Shown here: positions 51,031 to 63,367 of the stretch, piece after piece
How the letters are laid out: the number at the start of each line of letters is the position of its first letter
Numbering within the stretch: the first letter of the stretch is position 1
Assembly: GCA_023055505.1 (NCBI GenBank)
Contig: JALIRH010000117.1
Coordinates: 744,001 to 808,000 of the forward strand
Direction of reading: 5' to 3'
Source: Callipepla californica brunnescens
Taxonomy: Eukaryota; Chordata; Aves; Galliformes; Odontophoridae
Length of the DNA stretch: 64,000 nt
Program-made: the position numbers and the translations under genes
The notes under the pieces: model-generated
Told to the model about the DNA's origin: nothing
Database searches by the model: none
What the model saw: the letters and a program-made list of their open reading frames with translations, nothing else

Positions 51031-54004
51031 GCTAGTGGGGAAGCTTGAACTAGTATTGATGCTGGAAAGCAGTATGTGCTGTATTTACTGATCATTAGTT
51101 TAGTGCAATTCACATATAAAAACCCATTTTTCTCCCCACAAAATGCTGGGGAATAAGCCTAATGGAGATTCTGTGTTGGATTAGAGGAAAATTGAATTCC
51201 TCTCATAACTGCTTCCCTGGTGTGTTGTCTCATATCCTAATTATCTGAAGGCAGACAGATTCTGAGATGCTTTTTACATTTGAAAGCAGTTGGCAGTGCA
51301 TAAAACATCTCTAAAAACTGCCTTGTGTTCACAAATCTCTTCTTGAAATCATTTGGTGCAATTTTTTGGCTTAAGATTTTCCATTACAGAAGACTTTCAT
51401 TTCCATTTCCTTCTCATCAGGAGCTTTCCCAACATAGCATCAACTGTGTATGGATTGCTAGTTTAAAGATTAGGCTCTTACTTCGGGACCCTCTCGGAAA
51501 CGATCCATGGTTATTGGATCTACTTTCTATCCCAGAGTGTTTCTCAATTACAGTTTAATACACAGCTTTGTAGTGGGATTGTATTTCAGATTCAGAAGAT
51601 AACTGAGCAAGTCATTTCAGCAGCTCAGTGGGCCCGGGCAGCTAGGGACTGTTTTTCCCCCAGGAGCATACATGTTTGCACATGGCATGTAAAAGGGACT
51701 AAGTTTGGCTTAGTAGCAGCTGCTCTGGAGCGAAGGCTGTAAGTTCACGTTGTTGCTCGTTCTCCTGTAAGCTTTGAAACCTTCTGTGTGAAGTGGTCTG
51801 GTAATTGGTAACAGTCACATATTGAGGAAGTCACCGTTGCCAACTAGGATATGACACTGAATTGTACATCGGGGAAATTAATCTGTTCTTAGGGGTTGAA
51901 TTACCCTGCTACATCACAGTGGGTAAGTAATTTCACATCCATACAACCTCTATAAAGTTACACTAATGATAAGAACTTAGAATTTTTTCCTTTGCATGAA
52001 TAACCTTTACTTTCTCCATAATTAAGTTTTCCTGAGACTTGATGGCAAATTTACATCTTTTGAAATTCTTGTAACAGATTATTTGATTTTAAAAATGATT
52101 CTTAAATGGTTGTTTTTTCAGTAGATTAATTTGTCTTACAGTGGAATCGTAATTAGCTCAATAGGAGACTGTAGAAACAAGAAGTGTTGACTCCATAGGT
52201 GAAAAACTGCCAGTCTCTGAAAGTTACTTGGAGGATTTTACTCTTGGGTACTGCCAAGCTTAGTAGCTGGTGTAACTGTGCTCCATGCCCAAGATGAATG
52301 CAAAAGGTTTTGTGGGTTTTCTTGGTTCGTCCTCTGTGCAGGTCTAAATTTAGAGTGGGAAAAATAACTTGCATAACTTTCTTCCTCTTAGAAGGCAGTT
52401 ATTTCAAAACAGCTTACTTTCTTGGTAAGAAAGATGCAGTAGTGCTGTGCTCTTTCTTAAATGTTGCTTAAGTGTTTATAGATGAAGCAGTTCAGAAGTT
52501 AACCTACACTGGTATACTATTCACTCAGTAACTGAGTTGGTCTCAACTGTGCCTGGAGGAATATACTCATTTTGGTATGGTTACTTTGAAACAGCATTAG
52601 CAAGTGCTTGTAAACTCAGGTCTTTAGTAACACCGGGCATCCTACTTTAGTTCTTTTCAGTGCCAGTGTGAGAACTCTTCTTGTGAGAAGTCATTCATGA
52701 CCACATTTAATGTTAAATTAACAGAGGGAAGAAGGCTGGGGCACTGTGCTGTAAGAGCTACAGTTCCCAAGGGGTGGTAGGAAGTGCTTTGAGAAGTTCA
52801 TGATCTTCTCCTCCTGTTTAGAACATAGAAAATAACTTGGACCTTTCAAGGGTGATGCTTCAAGATGGCCCTCTGTGGTATAGGAAGGCCAGCTAGAGTG
52901 ACTAGCAAGTCAAATACCTGTTGTTTTCATGAGGCTTACATTTAATTTATCAGTTCTGACAACTGATATGGTTTAGAAAATAAGCATATAAAATCTGAAC
53001 AGCAGATTGGTAAAAGGTTCTCATTTTAAGAATAAAGAAAACTAAGTATTGGCTGAACAGAAGAAAGTGTTTAGGTATTTTTTGTAAATAGGCAATAGGC
53101 AGCTTTCTGTAAAATTTTGTTTGAAATTAGTAGTAGGTGTGATGTAGCTGTGCAATAATACAACACAGTTCTGTTGTTTTTCCTGTTTCAGTAGAAGCAA
53201 AGCTCTTATTTTTGATTCCAAGTATCCTTTATAATGTTATTCCCTGGCCTTTACTTGGGAATTATGGATGGTTGTTTGGTCTTTGCTTCAGAAGTTGTTT
53301 TTTTCAGTTTGTTTGTTTTTTCATGCTCAGAATAGAAAAGTCTTCATTTGCACAAATGAAAATCCACTGAAAACTTTTTTCATCCAAATTCTTATTTCTT
53401 CTGTAGGGAAGAATGTTCTGTAGCTTTCTACCACTCCAGAGTTAAAGCTGTTGAGCCAAAAAGGAGAGCAGTTAGCTATGATATCTAGTGGTTATATGTA
53501 GAGATACTGGCAAGGAATTTTAACTCTTATCTCTGTATGTGATTAAAGGGGGAGACCTGTGTTTTGGGTCTGATGTCAAGAATACAAGGGTGTATATACC
53601 ATTGCAACACGCTTTTTGTGACATGTAACTGCTTCTGGCTGTTGAGGTTTAGTGGCTGTCAACCCACTTCAGATTTGAAAGTTAATTTAGGCTTTTTACT
53701 CCACAGCCCAATAATTATTTTTTTCTCCACACTGCTCAAGTTTGTATCCTCTTGAAAGATTTTCATTAAAATACTGTTCTGCTGTAGTAAGTGATGAAAT
53801 TCAACTCTAGAGAATACAGTGATTTGTGTAATGAATGAAATGGGGAAGTCATATGTGTGCTTTAGCTTTAGCTTAGGTAAATGAGATTCTACGACTGAGT
53901 TCAAAGGTCTGTGAGGACTGTCTGCTTTTCTCTTTCAAGGCAGCTTTGTTGCTCCCCCCATTAAGTGATGTTTGCCATCGTTCTTGCGTTGATTGCACGG
54001 CATG

Positions 54005-54019
54005 CACACACACACACAC
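54005..54019 (+). repeat. Short (CA)n repeat
   Basis: About seven CA units flanked by gcatg-type alternating purine-pyrimidine sequence. Confidence 0.9.
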
Positions 54020-55257
54020 GCATGCTTTCAAGTTTAACTTTCTTCAGCTTTTGTTTGGCTGACATAAAAGAGTAGCTCAAGTTTCTGCCTCAGTAAATAC
54101 AAGCAATTTTTAATACGGTTGTAGTTTGAGCACTGATCCTCTTGCTGTACATCTGCATGGTGTCTACTGAATGCTTTTGTGAGTGAATAATGATTATTTT
54201 TAACCTCTGCATGCTTTTGCAGACTGGTTAAATCCTGCTTTTTCTTAGCAATGCTACAAGGTACTAATTGTATGTGTTGAAAAGCTAATACTGAGGTAAA
54301 AGTAAAGATATTTGAGAGTCCCTTTTTTCACTGTTGGACTTGATAAGGTAACTTGCAGGCGGCTTTCTGACATCAGGAGACTTGTGAATTAGAATTTCAT
54401 TCTTCTAAGTTGAGAGTCAGTTATCCTGTTTACTGTCTAATCAATACAATGATTTTGCATCATTTGCGAATGTTAAGTACATTGCAAAATGATGTTTTTA
54501 TTTCCAAACTATTCAGACATCCTTATAGTAGATAAGGTTTTTTTTTGCCATGTATTGTTCAGGCAGACCCAAAAGAAAGAGAAATTTTGAGGTGTTTTAA
54601 AAATGTGTGTGTTTTCAAGCGAACTTGGAAGATGGGTAAATATATCTTGTTTCCCTTTTTATGACTGCTGTGCATGTTCTTAAGCAAGTAGTGCGAGCCC
54701 TCCCTTTTTTAAGGTAAAGTTACAGAAAACAATAAAAATATCCAAGATCAAACAGGTGGATGAAGATCCAGAACTGCAGTGCAATCTGTCTGATTTATGA
54801 GTAGTTTACCCTCTAGTTATGACAGTAATCTGAAGCTTTCACTCCCCTGTAAAACCTGAGAGGATGAGCAACGGCATGGATTCTTTGAGTTCTTCTGTGG
54901 CATATGCTGACCCTGCAGACTTGCTGAGATGCAGCTGAGTCCACTTATATTTCTGAATGTATAAGCATGTGTGTGTGTAATTGTGAAGTCCATCACCTGT
55001 TGAGGAAGTTTTATGGGGATACTTTGAGACATACATAGCAGCTACTTTATATTTATTTTAGTACAGTGGTATCCATTGGGTGCACAGTGCTTTGGAAAAC
55101 TAAGCTTTTTTAAATAAATAAATCTAAAAAACTGTGAAAGAGCTTGATGGAAGCTTTTTGTTCCAAGGAGTTGGATACGTTTGAGGTTTGGAGTTCAGTG
55201 CTTATGTCTGAAGAACCAAGGTGCCAAGTTGTATGTGTTGTTTCTTTTCCATTGCAG

Positions 55258-55600
55258 GAGTTATGTAAGAATTCCTTCTTCACGTGGTGATCGTTTACTG
55301 TTAGATTCTTATAGAGCTATTAAAACATTAATGCAGCAAGATCCAAAAGAGACTGGAAAAATTACATGAGGTTGTCCAGCTGTTCTGGCATAGAAGCTGC
55401 TCCTTAAATTTTGGACTGCACTGTAAAGCAGAGCCAGATGAATCTCTGGTGAACTTCCAGGGGACCTGGCAGATCCAGTGGGCGTGTAGTTTGTTGGAGC
55501 TGAATTCAAGCAGTGCAGAGGAATTGCTTTTCTTAAACAACCTAAGCATTTCTGCTCACTCTTCTCTGTGTAGAAAATAAAGTTACGTGTGACTTTGTCT
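55258..55600 (+). other. Candidate terminal exon with ORF, stop and poly(A) signal
   Basis: A pyrimidine-rich acceptor (tttcttttccattgcag) precedes an open frame that begins (x)SYVRIPSSRGDRLLLDSY, ends ETGKIT and stops at TGA 55367-55369 (36 full codons). AATAAA follows at 55576-55581 with GU-rich sequence just after. The composition looks protein-like: basic, with a likely amphipathic helix over DRLLLDSYRAIKTLMQQ. I do not recognise the family. The first base G would combine with the AT at the end of AIMP1 exon 1 to make an ATG in this frame. It could equally be a decayed gene or chance. Confidence 0.45.
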
Positions 55601-56727
55601 ACGGTCTTTGTTGTTACTGAAAAGTTTTTGGTAGCTGTGAAGAATTTTGTTGCAGCTGACATCCATGTCTCATGACTTTTGTCCTAACCTGGACAGTTAA
55701 CCTGCTTCTGGTAGTCGTGTCTGCTTTGTTTGATCCTTGGGGTGTCTGCTCAGACATATGAGAGAGGACGAAGATCATTTGGAATTGGAATTGTCAGTAG
55801 TAGAAGCTTTGCACAAGCTCATGGACAGGATATAAATGGCATTGCAGCTACTCTTTACTTTCCTTAAATCTTCGAGTTCTACAGCTAGAATTCAAATTGA
55901 GCCTATTGTCATGCACTTAAAGGAAGAATTTCATGCTTTTGCTTTTGTTTGTTGTAACAAATAATTGACCTTTTTCTTTCATGCACTCCTTCTGATAGTG
56001 TTGGTTATGTTTGTCTCACTGATGCTGTGACTCACCTATGTCTTTGGTACATCCTTCTCTTTCAAGAGTGACTTGTCTTCATATTTAGAACGGCCTTGAG
56101 TAACTTGCCTCAAAATTGATATCGGTGCTTTAGCTGCTTGTACTGTGTTTTTTCAATGTGAAAAGGTTTGGATGTGTTTTTACTCTTTCCAGCCCTTTAA
56201 AGTAGGGAGGGGTAAGCTCTTAGGACTACTAAAGGACCTGTCTGCAGCTGAGATTGAGCCTGATTTATCTGGCAGCCCTCAGGGTTCAACTGTAGGCTCC
56301 AGAGCCAGCAAATTATTTCCTAGGGCTGGCATTGCTTCTTGGATGGATGGTGTTAGGCATGTCAGTTATTTGGAGATCTGCAAAGTAACTATTCTGAGTC
56401 TCGATGCAAAATTGAGTTGAAATAACATATGGCAGGAATCTATGACTATGCCTTATAATTTGCTGCTTAGCAAATTGCTTTCAGTATGGGCTATACATTT
56501 GTTTATAGTCTATGAATACGTTAAAAAGTATACTTAAGTGCTCCAAAAATAGCAACAACATTAATAACAACAGTTGGGCTATTCAAGTGTTCAAAGCCCC
56601 AGTCAAACTAATTGCTTGTCAGGCAGAGCAAAGGAAATAGAACTAAGTCTGTTTGCACTAAGCCCACAAAACTTTTTGTTTCCTTTCTTTGCAGAATTCT
56701 TTTATGATTAAGGCTGTAATTCCTTGC

Positions 56728-56761
56728 TTATCTTATCAAAAGCAGCCTTTTGATAAGATAA
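56728..56761. repeat. Perfect 15-bp inverted repeat, 4-nt loop
   Basis: Arms ttatcttatcaaaag (56728-56742) and cttttgataagataa (56747-56761) around cagc. It overlaps by two bases the direct repeat flanking the telomeric insertion. Confidence 0.97.
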
Positions 56762-56791
56762 TTAAAGGGTTAGGGTTAGGGTTAATTAAAG
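56760..56791 (+). repeat. Interstitial telomeric repeat flanked by 8-bp direct repeats
   Basis: ggttagggttagggtt (56768-56783), about 2.7 copies of TTAGGG, is bracketed by identical aattaaag copies at 56760-56767 and 56784-56791. This is the structure expected from telomeric repeat capture at a staggered double-strand break. Confidence 0.9.
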
Positions 56792-58769
56792 TTTCATTTG
56801 ATGTTTTACAGTGCTATGCTTCTAGTACCTGGTCAGTGACCAGTGATCTAGTACACAGAGGCAAAAATGAGTTTCTGTAGTGATTTGAGAATCATCTATT
56901 GATTTTTGAAGTTTTATGATGAAATGATAAATGATGCTCAAAATGTTGCCATCATAAACAGTACAGCTTTATTTTAAGTGTTCTCAGGGCTAGTTGGTGG
57001 TGTTCAAGGGCTCACTATCATTCTACCAGAAATACTTTCTTATGTCTCCTTTCTTATATCTGAAGATAAACATGGGTAAGGATGTACTTTTTGGTCATTA
57101 CACGTTTTTGTTTGGAATTTCAAAGCATGTTTTTAGTTTTGCAAACTTTGGCAATTTGAGACTTGGAAAATCTGTGTTCCTTCCTTGCAGAACTAACTGT
57201 AAGTTCTGAAAGATGGGTGGATTAAACCTCAGTATGTACTTACATGTCTTTTCAATGTAGATGAAATTATAAGTGTAATGAGATGTGTTATTTTTGTTAT
57301 TTTAGAACTAAGAAATGAGAGTTTTGATCATTAAGTAATTACGAGCAATGCAAAAAAATGTATCTAATTTGCGTAAAGACTTTTGAAGCGTATTTTATTC
57401 AACCTGATGGTTTAAAGCTCTGTGGATAGCTTCTGCTTTAGCTTGCAATTGAGGAATTATATTTTTCTGTGGATGGAAGTGTGTGGTCATAATTGTTTCA
57501 GATAAGTAATCCTGATTCCCCTTTTCTTTTACAGTTGCCTTTCTCAAGAAGGAATATTTGGGTGTGAAAGTCATAACTGCATTTCTCAATGTGTAACAAA
57601 GTTAGGAATCTAGTTTAAGGTCCAACTTCTTGAGAAGAGAGCTGAGTAGTAGCAATAGATTTCCAAACTGTCCAAACAATAGAAGTGAATCACCACAGGT
57701 GTGCAACTAAATGCAATAGAGCATTACCTCTGCAATGACAAACTGGGGCTGCTGCACATCTGCTGTGTTTCTGTGACTGAAGTATGGAGGTGGACAAGTG
57801 ACAATTAAGACTTGATGTCAGAAGTGATCAGCCATAGCCTACTTCAGTTGTTTAAAAATATAAATTTGTGTACTTGTGAAAACTAAGCCCTTTCTTCATA
57901 GCAAAAATGTAAAATGAAAATAGATACTGCAGATCTTTTCAAAAAGTATATATAGCATTGGGTCTAGAATAGTTTATCAGAAATTAAGAGACAGTAAGAG
58001 GTGTGTTTTAAAGCATGAATTCTGTCTCTTTTGTAGCTTGCATTATATTCTCATCTCTCTGGAGCATCTTTATTGCAGTAATCTATCAACTGAGCAAAAG
58101 ATAGTGTATACCTTCACTCTCCTTTTCTTCTGTTTTGATCTGATCACTACTGTTCCTTACTTTGCAGAATGAAAAGGTGTGATGTGAGATTCTTAAATCT
58201 GCTTTGCTTTGTGTCCTGACAGTTCATGGCAGTGCAGAGCACAGGAAAGCAGAATCTGGTGAACACCTGGCATGTTCTGTTATGTTTATGGGTTTATGGC
58301 GTCTGCCAGAAATGGCTGTTCCAGAAGAAGATGCTGTGAGAGAAGTCTTTGAATGCGCTTGCAGGAACGTAGGGGTTGTTGATATTAGTTTTACAGAAAG
58401 TAGAGTATGTTGCAATACAAGCTGAAACCTGTGTCCTGTCTTGACACATCCCTTGGAAGAAACAAAGTGATTTCATTTGAGCACTACTTGAAACTTAAGA
58501 TCAAAAGCTTAAGAAGAGAAAACACTATAAAATGTATTTAGCATTGGAGAAATTGTATTAACTTTGTGTTGCTGGTTGCTCTTAGAATAAGGTTGGTGCC
58601 GCAGGTTCTGCTTTGTAATAACAAGCTCTAATATGAAGAGAGTGTTTCAATCAAAAAGCAAATGTTTCTATCAGCTTTTATTTTTTGTTTCATGCCAATG
58701 ACTGGCTGAGCTTCTCTCCTAGCTGATGTTGAGCTGCAGTTTTTCCTTTCTTGCATCCCTCTCTCCCAG

Positions 58770-58871
58770 AGGCACAACCAGCACTGCTCAGGGCTCAGCT
58801 CTGGCCAGCAGCAGGTCTGCTTTGGAGCCCGGTGCTGTGAGCTCTGCCAGTTCAGCTATGATTGTCTGTGG
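58770..58871 (+). other. Candidate 102-nt cassette exon in AIMP1 intron 1
   Basis: Strong acceptor (cctttcttgcatccctctctcccag) and strong donor (TGTGG|gtgagt) bound 102 nt of GC-rich sequence. Two of three frames are open. In the frame compatible with AIMP1 exon 2, it carries an ATG near its 3' end (58858) giving M-I-V-C-G joined to the exon 2 sequence FLARFFMK, so inclusion would keep the AIMP1 frame and supply an alternative start. It is not known to be transcribed. Confidence 0.4.
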
Positions 58872-60965
58872 GTGAGTGTATACATGGGAGAGGAAGAGGT
58901 GAGAAGCTGGCAGTTTAAGTGATTTTTTTTATGGTAAAATTTGTCGTCTTCTTTGTCTCAACATGTGCGAATGGGATGCACTTGGCTGTGTTGCACCAAG
59001 ACTTATAGGAAAGAATAAGGATGAGAAGTAAAATGCCTGTGAGATATGTAAAACTTACTGTCTGAAAAATGGTAAAATAAAAGCTGTCTTGGTCTTACAG
59101 ATGTACTCAGTACGTGCACAGGGAGCAGCAGCCTGCAGTTCAGATCTCATACAGTTAGTAATCTTTCTTTGTGCACTCACATTAAAAAGAAATGCAAGAT
59201 AAGCTGAGGGCTTTAAAATACTGGCTTGAAAAAAATGAAGTAAAACTTGCAGCTGGAAAATGTAATGCTTGGAGCTAATTATTTTAGGTTTTGGGAGTCA
59301 GTTGGCTTCCAATTTCTGTATTTTGGTTAAATGATTGCTTTTCCAATAGCAAAAAGTAATTGGTTCCATGTTTGGACCATGGGGGGATTCCAAAGGCAAT
59401 TTTTAGAGTTTGTTCTAAATCTTGTCATTAATTTTATGGAGGGGGGTTGACTTTTTGTTTCGTTAGGAAACGTAATATTGAAGAGTAAGATGCAACAAAG
59501 TTTAGGTTTTTATTCTCCTTTTACTCTTTTTTTTTTTTTTAATCTGAACATAGTCTAATGTCTAGACAGGATTAGATAAACTCACGTAAAATACTGATAT
59601 TTTGGGGTGGTTTGTGCTATATAGGTAATATTGGTGTATTGTAGAAAGCCTTCCACTTTTAGGAACCTTCTGCATTGGTTGTTCTTGGGAAACTAATGCC
59701 TGTCCCCTTATAGTAAGGCACTGCAAGTACCTCAAAGACAACAGCAAGCAGTGCTTTGTGTTGAAGAAGTAAGAAGATAGGCTGTGCTTCAAAACGGGGA
59801 AATAGAATGATGAGAAAGTAAACAGTTTTTCTGTATTGATACAGTTACTTGTAAAGTTGTAAGAGCTGTGTATTTCGTTTGATTGCTGAGTTCCATTATG
59901 GGGAAACAGTAGGTCTGGAGGCAGCACTAAAGGTCTCGCAGCTACCAAGAAGGCATCAGAGCTTTGTGGTTAAGCAGTTTCTCTTAGCTGAATACCTGGG
60001 TAAATTCTACGCAGTTACTCTTTTCATATGGTTTGTCCCACTGCTATAGCTACTCAGTACTTGTTTTTCTCAACTGCTTTAGGTGAGGAAAGGAAAGCAG
60101 CTCATAAGAGGCAACTGTAAGAAGTGACTTGCTTTCAGTTGGCTTCTGGAATGTTTTCTGTAAAACAAACATGCAAACAAACAAGAATGTAGCTGTAAGA
60201 AGTTACTAAAGTTACTATTCTTTGTGCTACGTTGTTCCAGTTTTTCTTTCTTTTAGTTTGTGCATCACTAATCATTTTTCTTGTGGAATGCACAGAGTAA
60301 CAGAGGGAGAAGGTAATGAGGGACAGAGGAAAAATGGACTGCTGAGCGTAAACTTTGATTATTCCAATACTTACATTTTTAATGTTTTGTTTTTTATAGC
60401 AAGTGTGGATCTTAAAGTTGTGCCCTTTTTGGATACTATTTTATCACACTGCTTTATGGGTTTGTGTGCCTTAGCAGCACTTCATTTTGGCTGGTTGGCT
60501 CTTTATATTAGTATCGGAAATACCTATTCCTTTGTGTTATGGTTGCAGTACTAGGCCTACAGAAATTTATTTGACAAGTGGGAAATTGTCTACCCATTGT
60601 AATCATGTAACTTTATTTCCAGATCTTCAGTTCATTAGCCAACTTGGCTGAAACCTGCAAAATGTACCAATTTATTTACTTTGAAGTTTTAGTATCATCT
60701 TTGTTGTTGTTGGCAGAGTTTTCACTGTTAGTATTGTGTTCCTCTGAGAGAGTACATAGCTTGCAAGAGATCTTACTGGTATGCAAGCAGTAATACCCCA
60801 GGCTTTGTATTGTGCTGTGTTGTGCTGTAATATTTTTATTTCCAGTTGACATCTAAATCAGTATCTTATTGGAGTCACTTTTTTTTCCTTTCAAAAAGGT
60901 GGGTTTTTTTTTGTTTTTTTTTTTTTTTTAGGTCTTAGAAATAATGAATCCTGCATGTTGCACAT

Positions 60966-60978
60966 GGGGGGGGGGGGG
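60966..60978 (+). repeat. G13 homopolymer
   Basis: Thirteen consecutive G residues, just after two T-rich tracts (60904-60930). Prone to slippage and sequencing error. Confidence 0.9.
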
Positions 60979-62536
60979 AAATTCTCAATGCAGAGTTAAA
61001 TATTAAAATTATTTTAGTTGCACTGAGGAGATGATCCTTGATTGTTCTTTTACCATAATAATTTCTTGCTTTTAAAAGAAAAATGGACTGGCAGGGGGTG
61101 AGATGACAATAATACTTGTCTGAAATAGATTTGTGTAGAACAAGCTTGCATAGATTACAAAGAAGGAAAGTTATATTCATTTGTCACTTGCAGGAAGGCT
61201 AAATCCTGTGTATCATCTGCTACAGTGTCTCTTTGGCTTTGTGAATTTTACTTTTGAGAACTTTCAGTTAGAAATGCAATTAAAAGAATTAACAATTTGG
61301 TGTCACCTCTGATAGGAAGGAAGGAAGGGAAGACTGCTATGTGGCTGCTTTATAGCTCTGAAGAACTGAGTTCATACATAGTTTTAGATCAGGCATGAAA
61401 TGTTAAGGTGCCAGTGAGAGTCCTGCTAAAGTGCTGTGTTGGTGTTATGGAAAGTATGATTGTGCCTGCTTACCTTTAAGTTATTTTTAAGCTGTTTTGT
61501 CAGCCATGTGGCTTCTGTTGCAAATCCTAGGAGGGAGTATTCATGTTAAAAACAGTCTGAAATCACAGAGTAATCTCACAATAAAATGGGATGCTTCCTT
61601 GCCAATTTGATATGAGAAAAGGTTTTTAGGGGCTTTGGTAAAGGTTTGGAAGCCAATGCAGGGATTTGGATCGCTATTTTCTTACTAGGTCTTCCCTTTG
61701 TTGTATTTGATGGGCAAATTCTTGGGAATTATATTGCTGTTACTTGTGAAAACTGGCAAGGCATCTTTGCTTGTTTCTAAAGCAGTAGAAAAAGCCAGTA
61801 AAAGAAGTTGAACATCCTGAAAGAAAATTAGCAGCATTTATTTATCCTCTTACACTTAACTGTTTTATATTTCCTGTTCCTTGAATTTGTTACCTGGGTG
61901 CCTGGCCTTCCATTTCAGTGGGAACAAAATGAGAAAAATAAAATCAGTTCTAAAATAACAGTTAAGCTAGAAACCTTCAGTAGAATTTGCATTTATCAGA
62001 GTTAAGTAAAAATGCTGATGAATTCTGCTTAAAAATAAGTCAGTTCTTAAGGCATGCGTAACCACAGTGTATAAAGTATTTGGTATGCTCTGAATTAGTG
62101 TATTGGGGAGGTCTGGAAATTTTTGAGGTGTTTCTATTTTCTTACTCTTAATAAAATTCTATGTGCAGTTAATAGATTTTTTTGGATAAAATCAGGAAAG
62201 ATTCTCTAGTGTAACCTTTTCCATTTTATTTTTCCTGTATATTTATTCATCTAGACCTTTCTGAGAGGGTGGAATTTTTCCTGTTTTGTGAGGCGAGAAC
62301 ATGTTTTCTATGCTAGGAAGGAAAGTTGCTTTTCTTCTGAAATACTGAAAAGCAGATGTCAAACATCAGATTCTGTTTAATATTGCTTTTTGTTCAGGCT
62401 TTGCATTAGGGAAGTAGAAGCCCAGCTTGTTCAAGTTGCAGATTTCTTTACTTAGCACTGATTTCAGAGCCACTTCTTGTGGTAAGACATAAATTATATT
62501 GAGAAGTAATTAATTTTCTCTCTGTTATTTGTCTAG

Positions 62537-62670
62537 GTTTTTAGCCCGTTTCTTCATGAAGATGGCAGCTGACAGTGCAGTGCTGAACAGATTGGAGCAG
62601 AAGGGTGCTGAAGCTGATCAAGTTATTGAGTACCTCAAACAGCAAATTGCTCTGCTTAAGGAGAAAGCTA
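62537..62670 (+). CDS. AIMP1: AIMP1 coding exon 2 (translation start, leucine-zipper part)
   Basis: Acceptor gttatttgtctag, donor AAAGCTA|gtaagg. From the ATG at 62562 it reads MAADSAVLNRLEQKGAEADQ and on to VIEYLKQQIALLKEKA, clearly the AIMP1 (p43) N-terminus. This ATG matches the usual family start. An in-frame ATG at 62556 adds MK, and the junction-created ATG would add MFLARFFMK. The region forms the coiled coil that binds arginyl-tRNA synthetase and AIMP2 in the multi-synthetase complex. A second possible AG at 62544 would only change the UTR. Confidence 0.95.
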
Positions 62671-63367
62671 GTAAGGAATTCTCTCATGATAAACTTGTTC
62701 ACTAGATGGTTAAAATGAAATGCTCGTAGGAAAAAAATTACAGAACACAAAGCACTTCATTAGTGCTGTCAATCCTCTAAGTTTCCCAAGATGATGCTTC
62801 TAATAGTGGCACCTCTTTGCTGTCTTGTGGTTTGTGGGTGTTTGGAAGCTGCTTATTCTGAAATATGAAAACATGGATGAAAGAATAGTGACACAAACAG
62901 ACTATTGTAATTTGATAGGGCACTTTTCCTTTCTTAGGTGAGAAAGGCAATTGGGATTTATATGAGACTATGCACAGACATGAGTCTATCACTGCTTTTC
63001 ACCACTATGGGATTTGCTTGAGAGTATCATAGCATCAAATTTGATAGTTCATATAAGATAGCATCAGTGGATAAAGGTGCTCCATATTACAAATGTCCAA
63101 ACTTTTTTTAGTGGATTTCTTGGTTTTTCCTCTTAAAATTGATCTAGGAGACTGGCAACTCAAGTATATAGGGATTATGTATTTTTTTTAAAGCCAATTG
63201 TTGCTATTGAAAAAGCAGATTCCTAAATACAGTCAGTAATATACTCCTTTTAAAGTTTTTTTTTTGTTTGATGCTTTTTTTTTTTTTTTAAAACAAAACC
63301 TCTGTTTGCCAAGTTATAAATGCTACTTACTTGAGCCTGTTGTTTTTAACATAGTGTCAACTTCTAG
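62671..63367. other. AIMP1 intron 2
   Basis: 697 bp intron with T-rich tracts near 63256-63291. No other feature recognised. Confidence 0.9.

Larger units (their letters stand above)
44420..62536 (+). other. AIMP1: AIMP1 probable first exon and intron 1
   Basis: A strong donor GGTTGAT|gtgagt ends a candidate first exon at 44497 in the CpG island; its start (about 44420) is a guess. Exon 1 ends in AT and coding exon 2 starts with G, so splicing would create an ATG across the junction, in frame with AIMP1. That frame is open upstream to a TAG at 44442 and holds no other ATG. Other possible donors lie at 44620 (gtgcgt) and 44965 (gtaaga). Intron 1 is then 18.0 kb and holds CR1 pieces, an interstitial telomere repeat and two exon-like blocks described separately. 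Confidence 0.6.

Noticed and set aside
58204..58425. 73-codon plus-strand frame (MAVPEEDAVREVFECACRN segment)
   Set aside because: Looks somewhat protein-like, but I found no convincing acceptor or donor in phase and no family match; kept out for lack of support.
59562..59948. 128-codon minus-strand frame
   Set aside because: No domain, no splice or promoter context, and typical AT-rich intronic composition in AIMP1 intron 1.
60222..60554. 110-codon hydrophobic plus-strand frame
   Set aside because: It could be read as a membrane protein, but it begins without an ATG at the stated position, has T-rich codons throughout and no flanking gene signals; hydrophobicity follows from T-richness.
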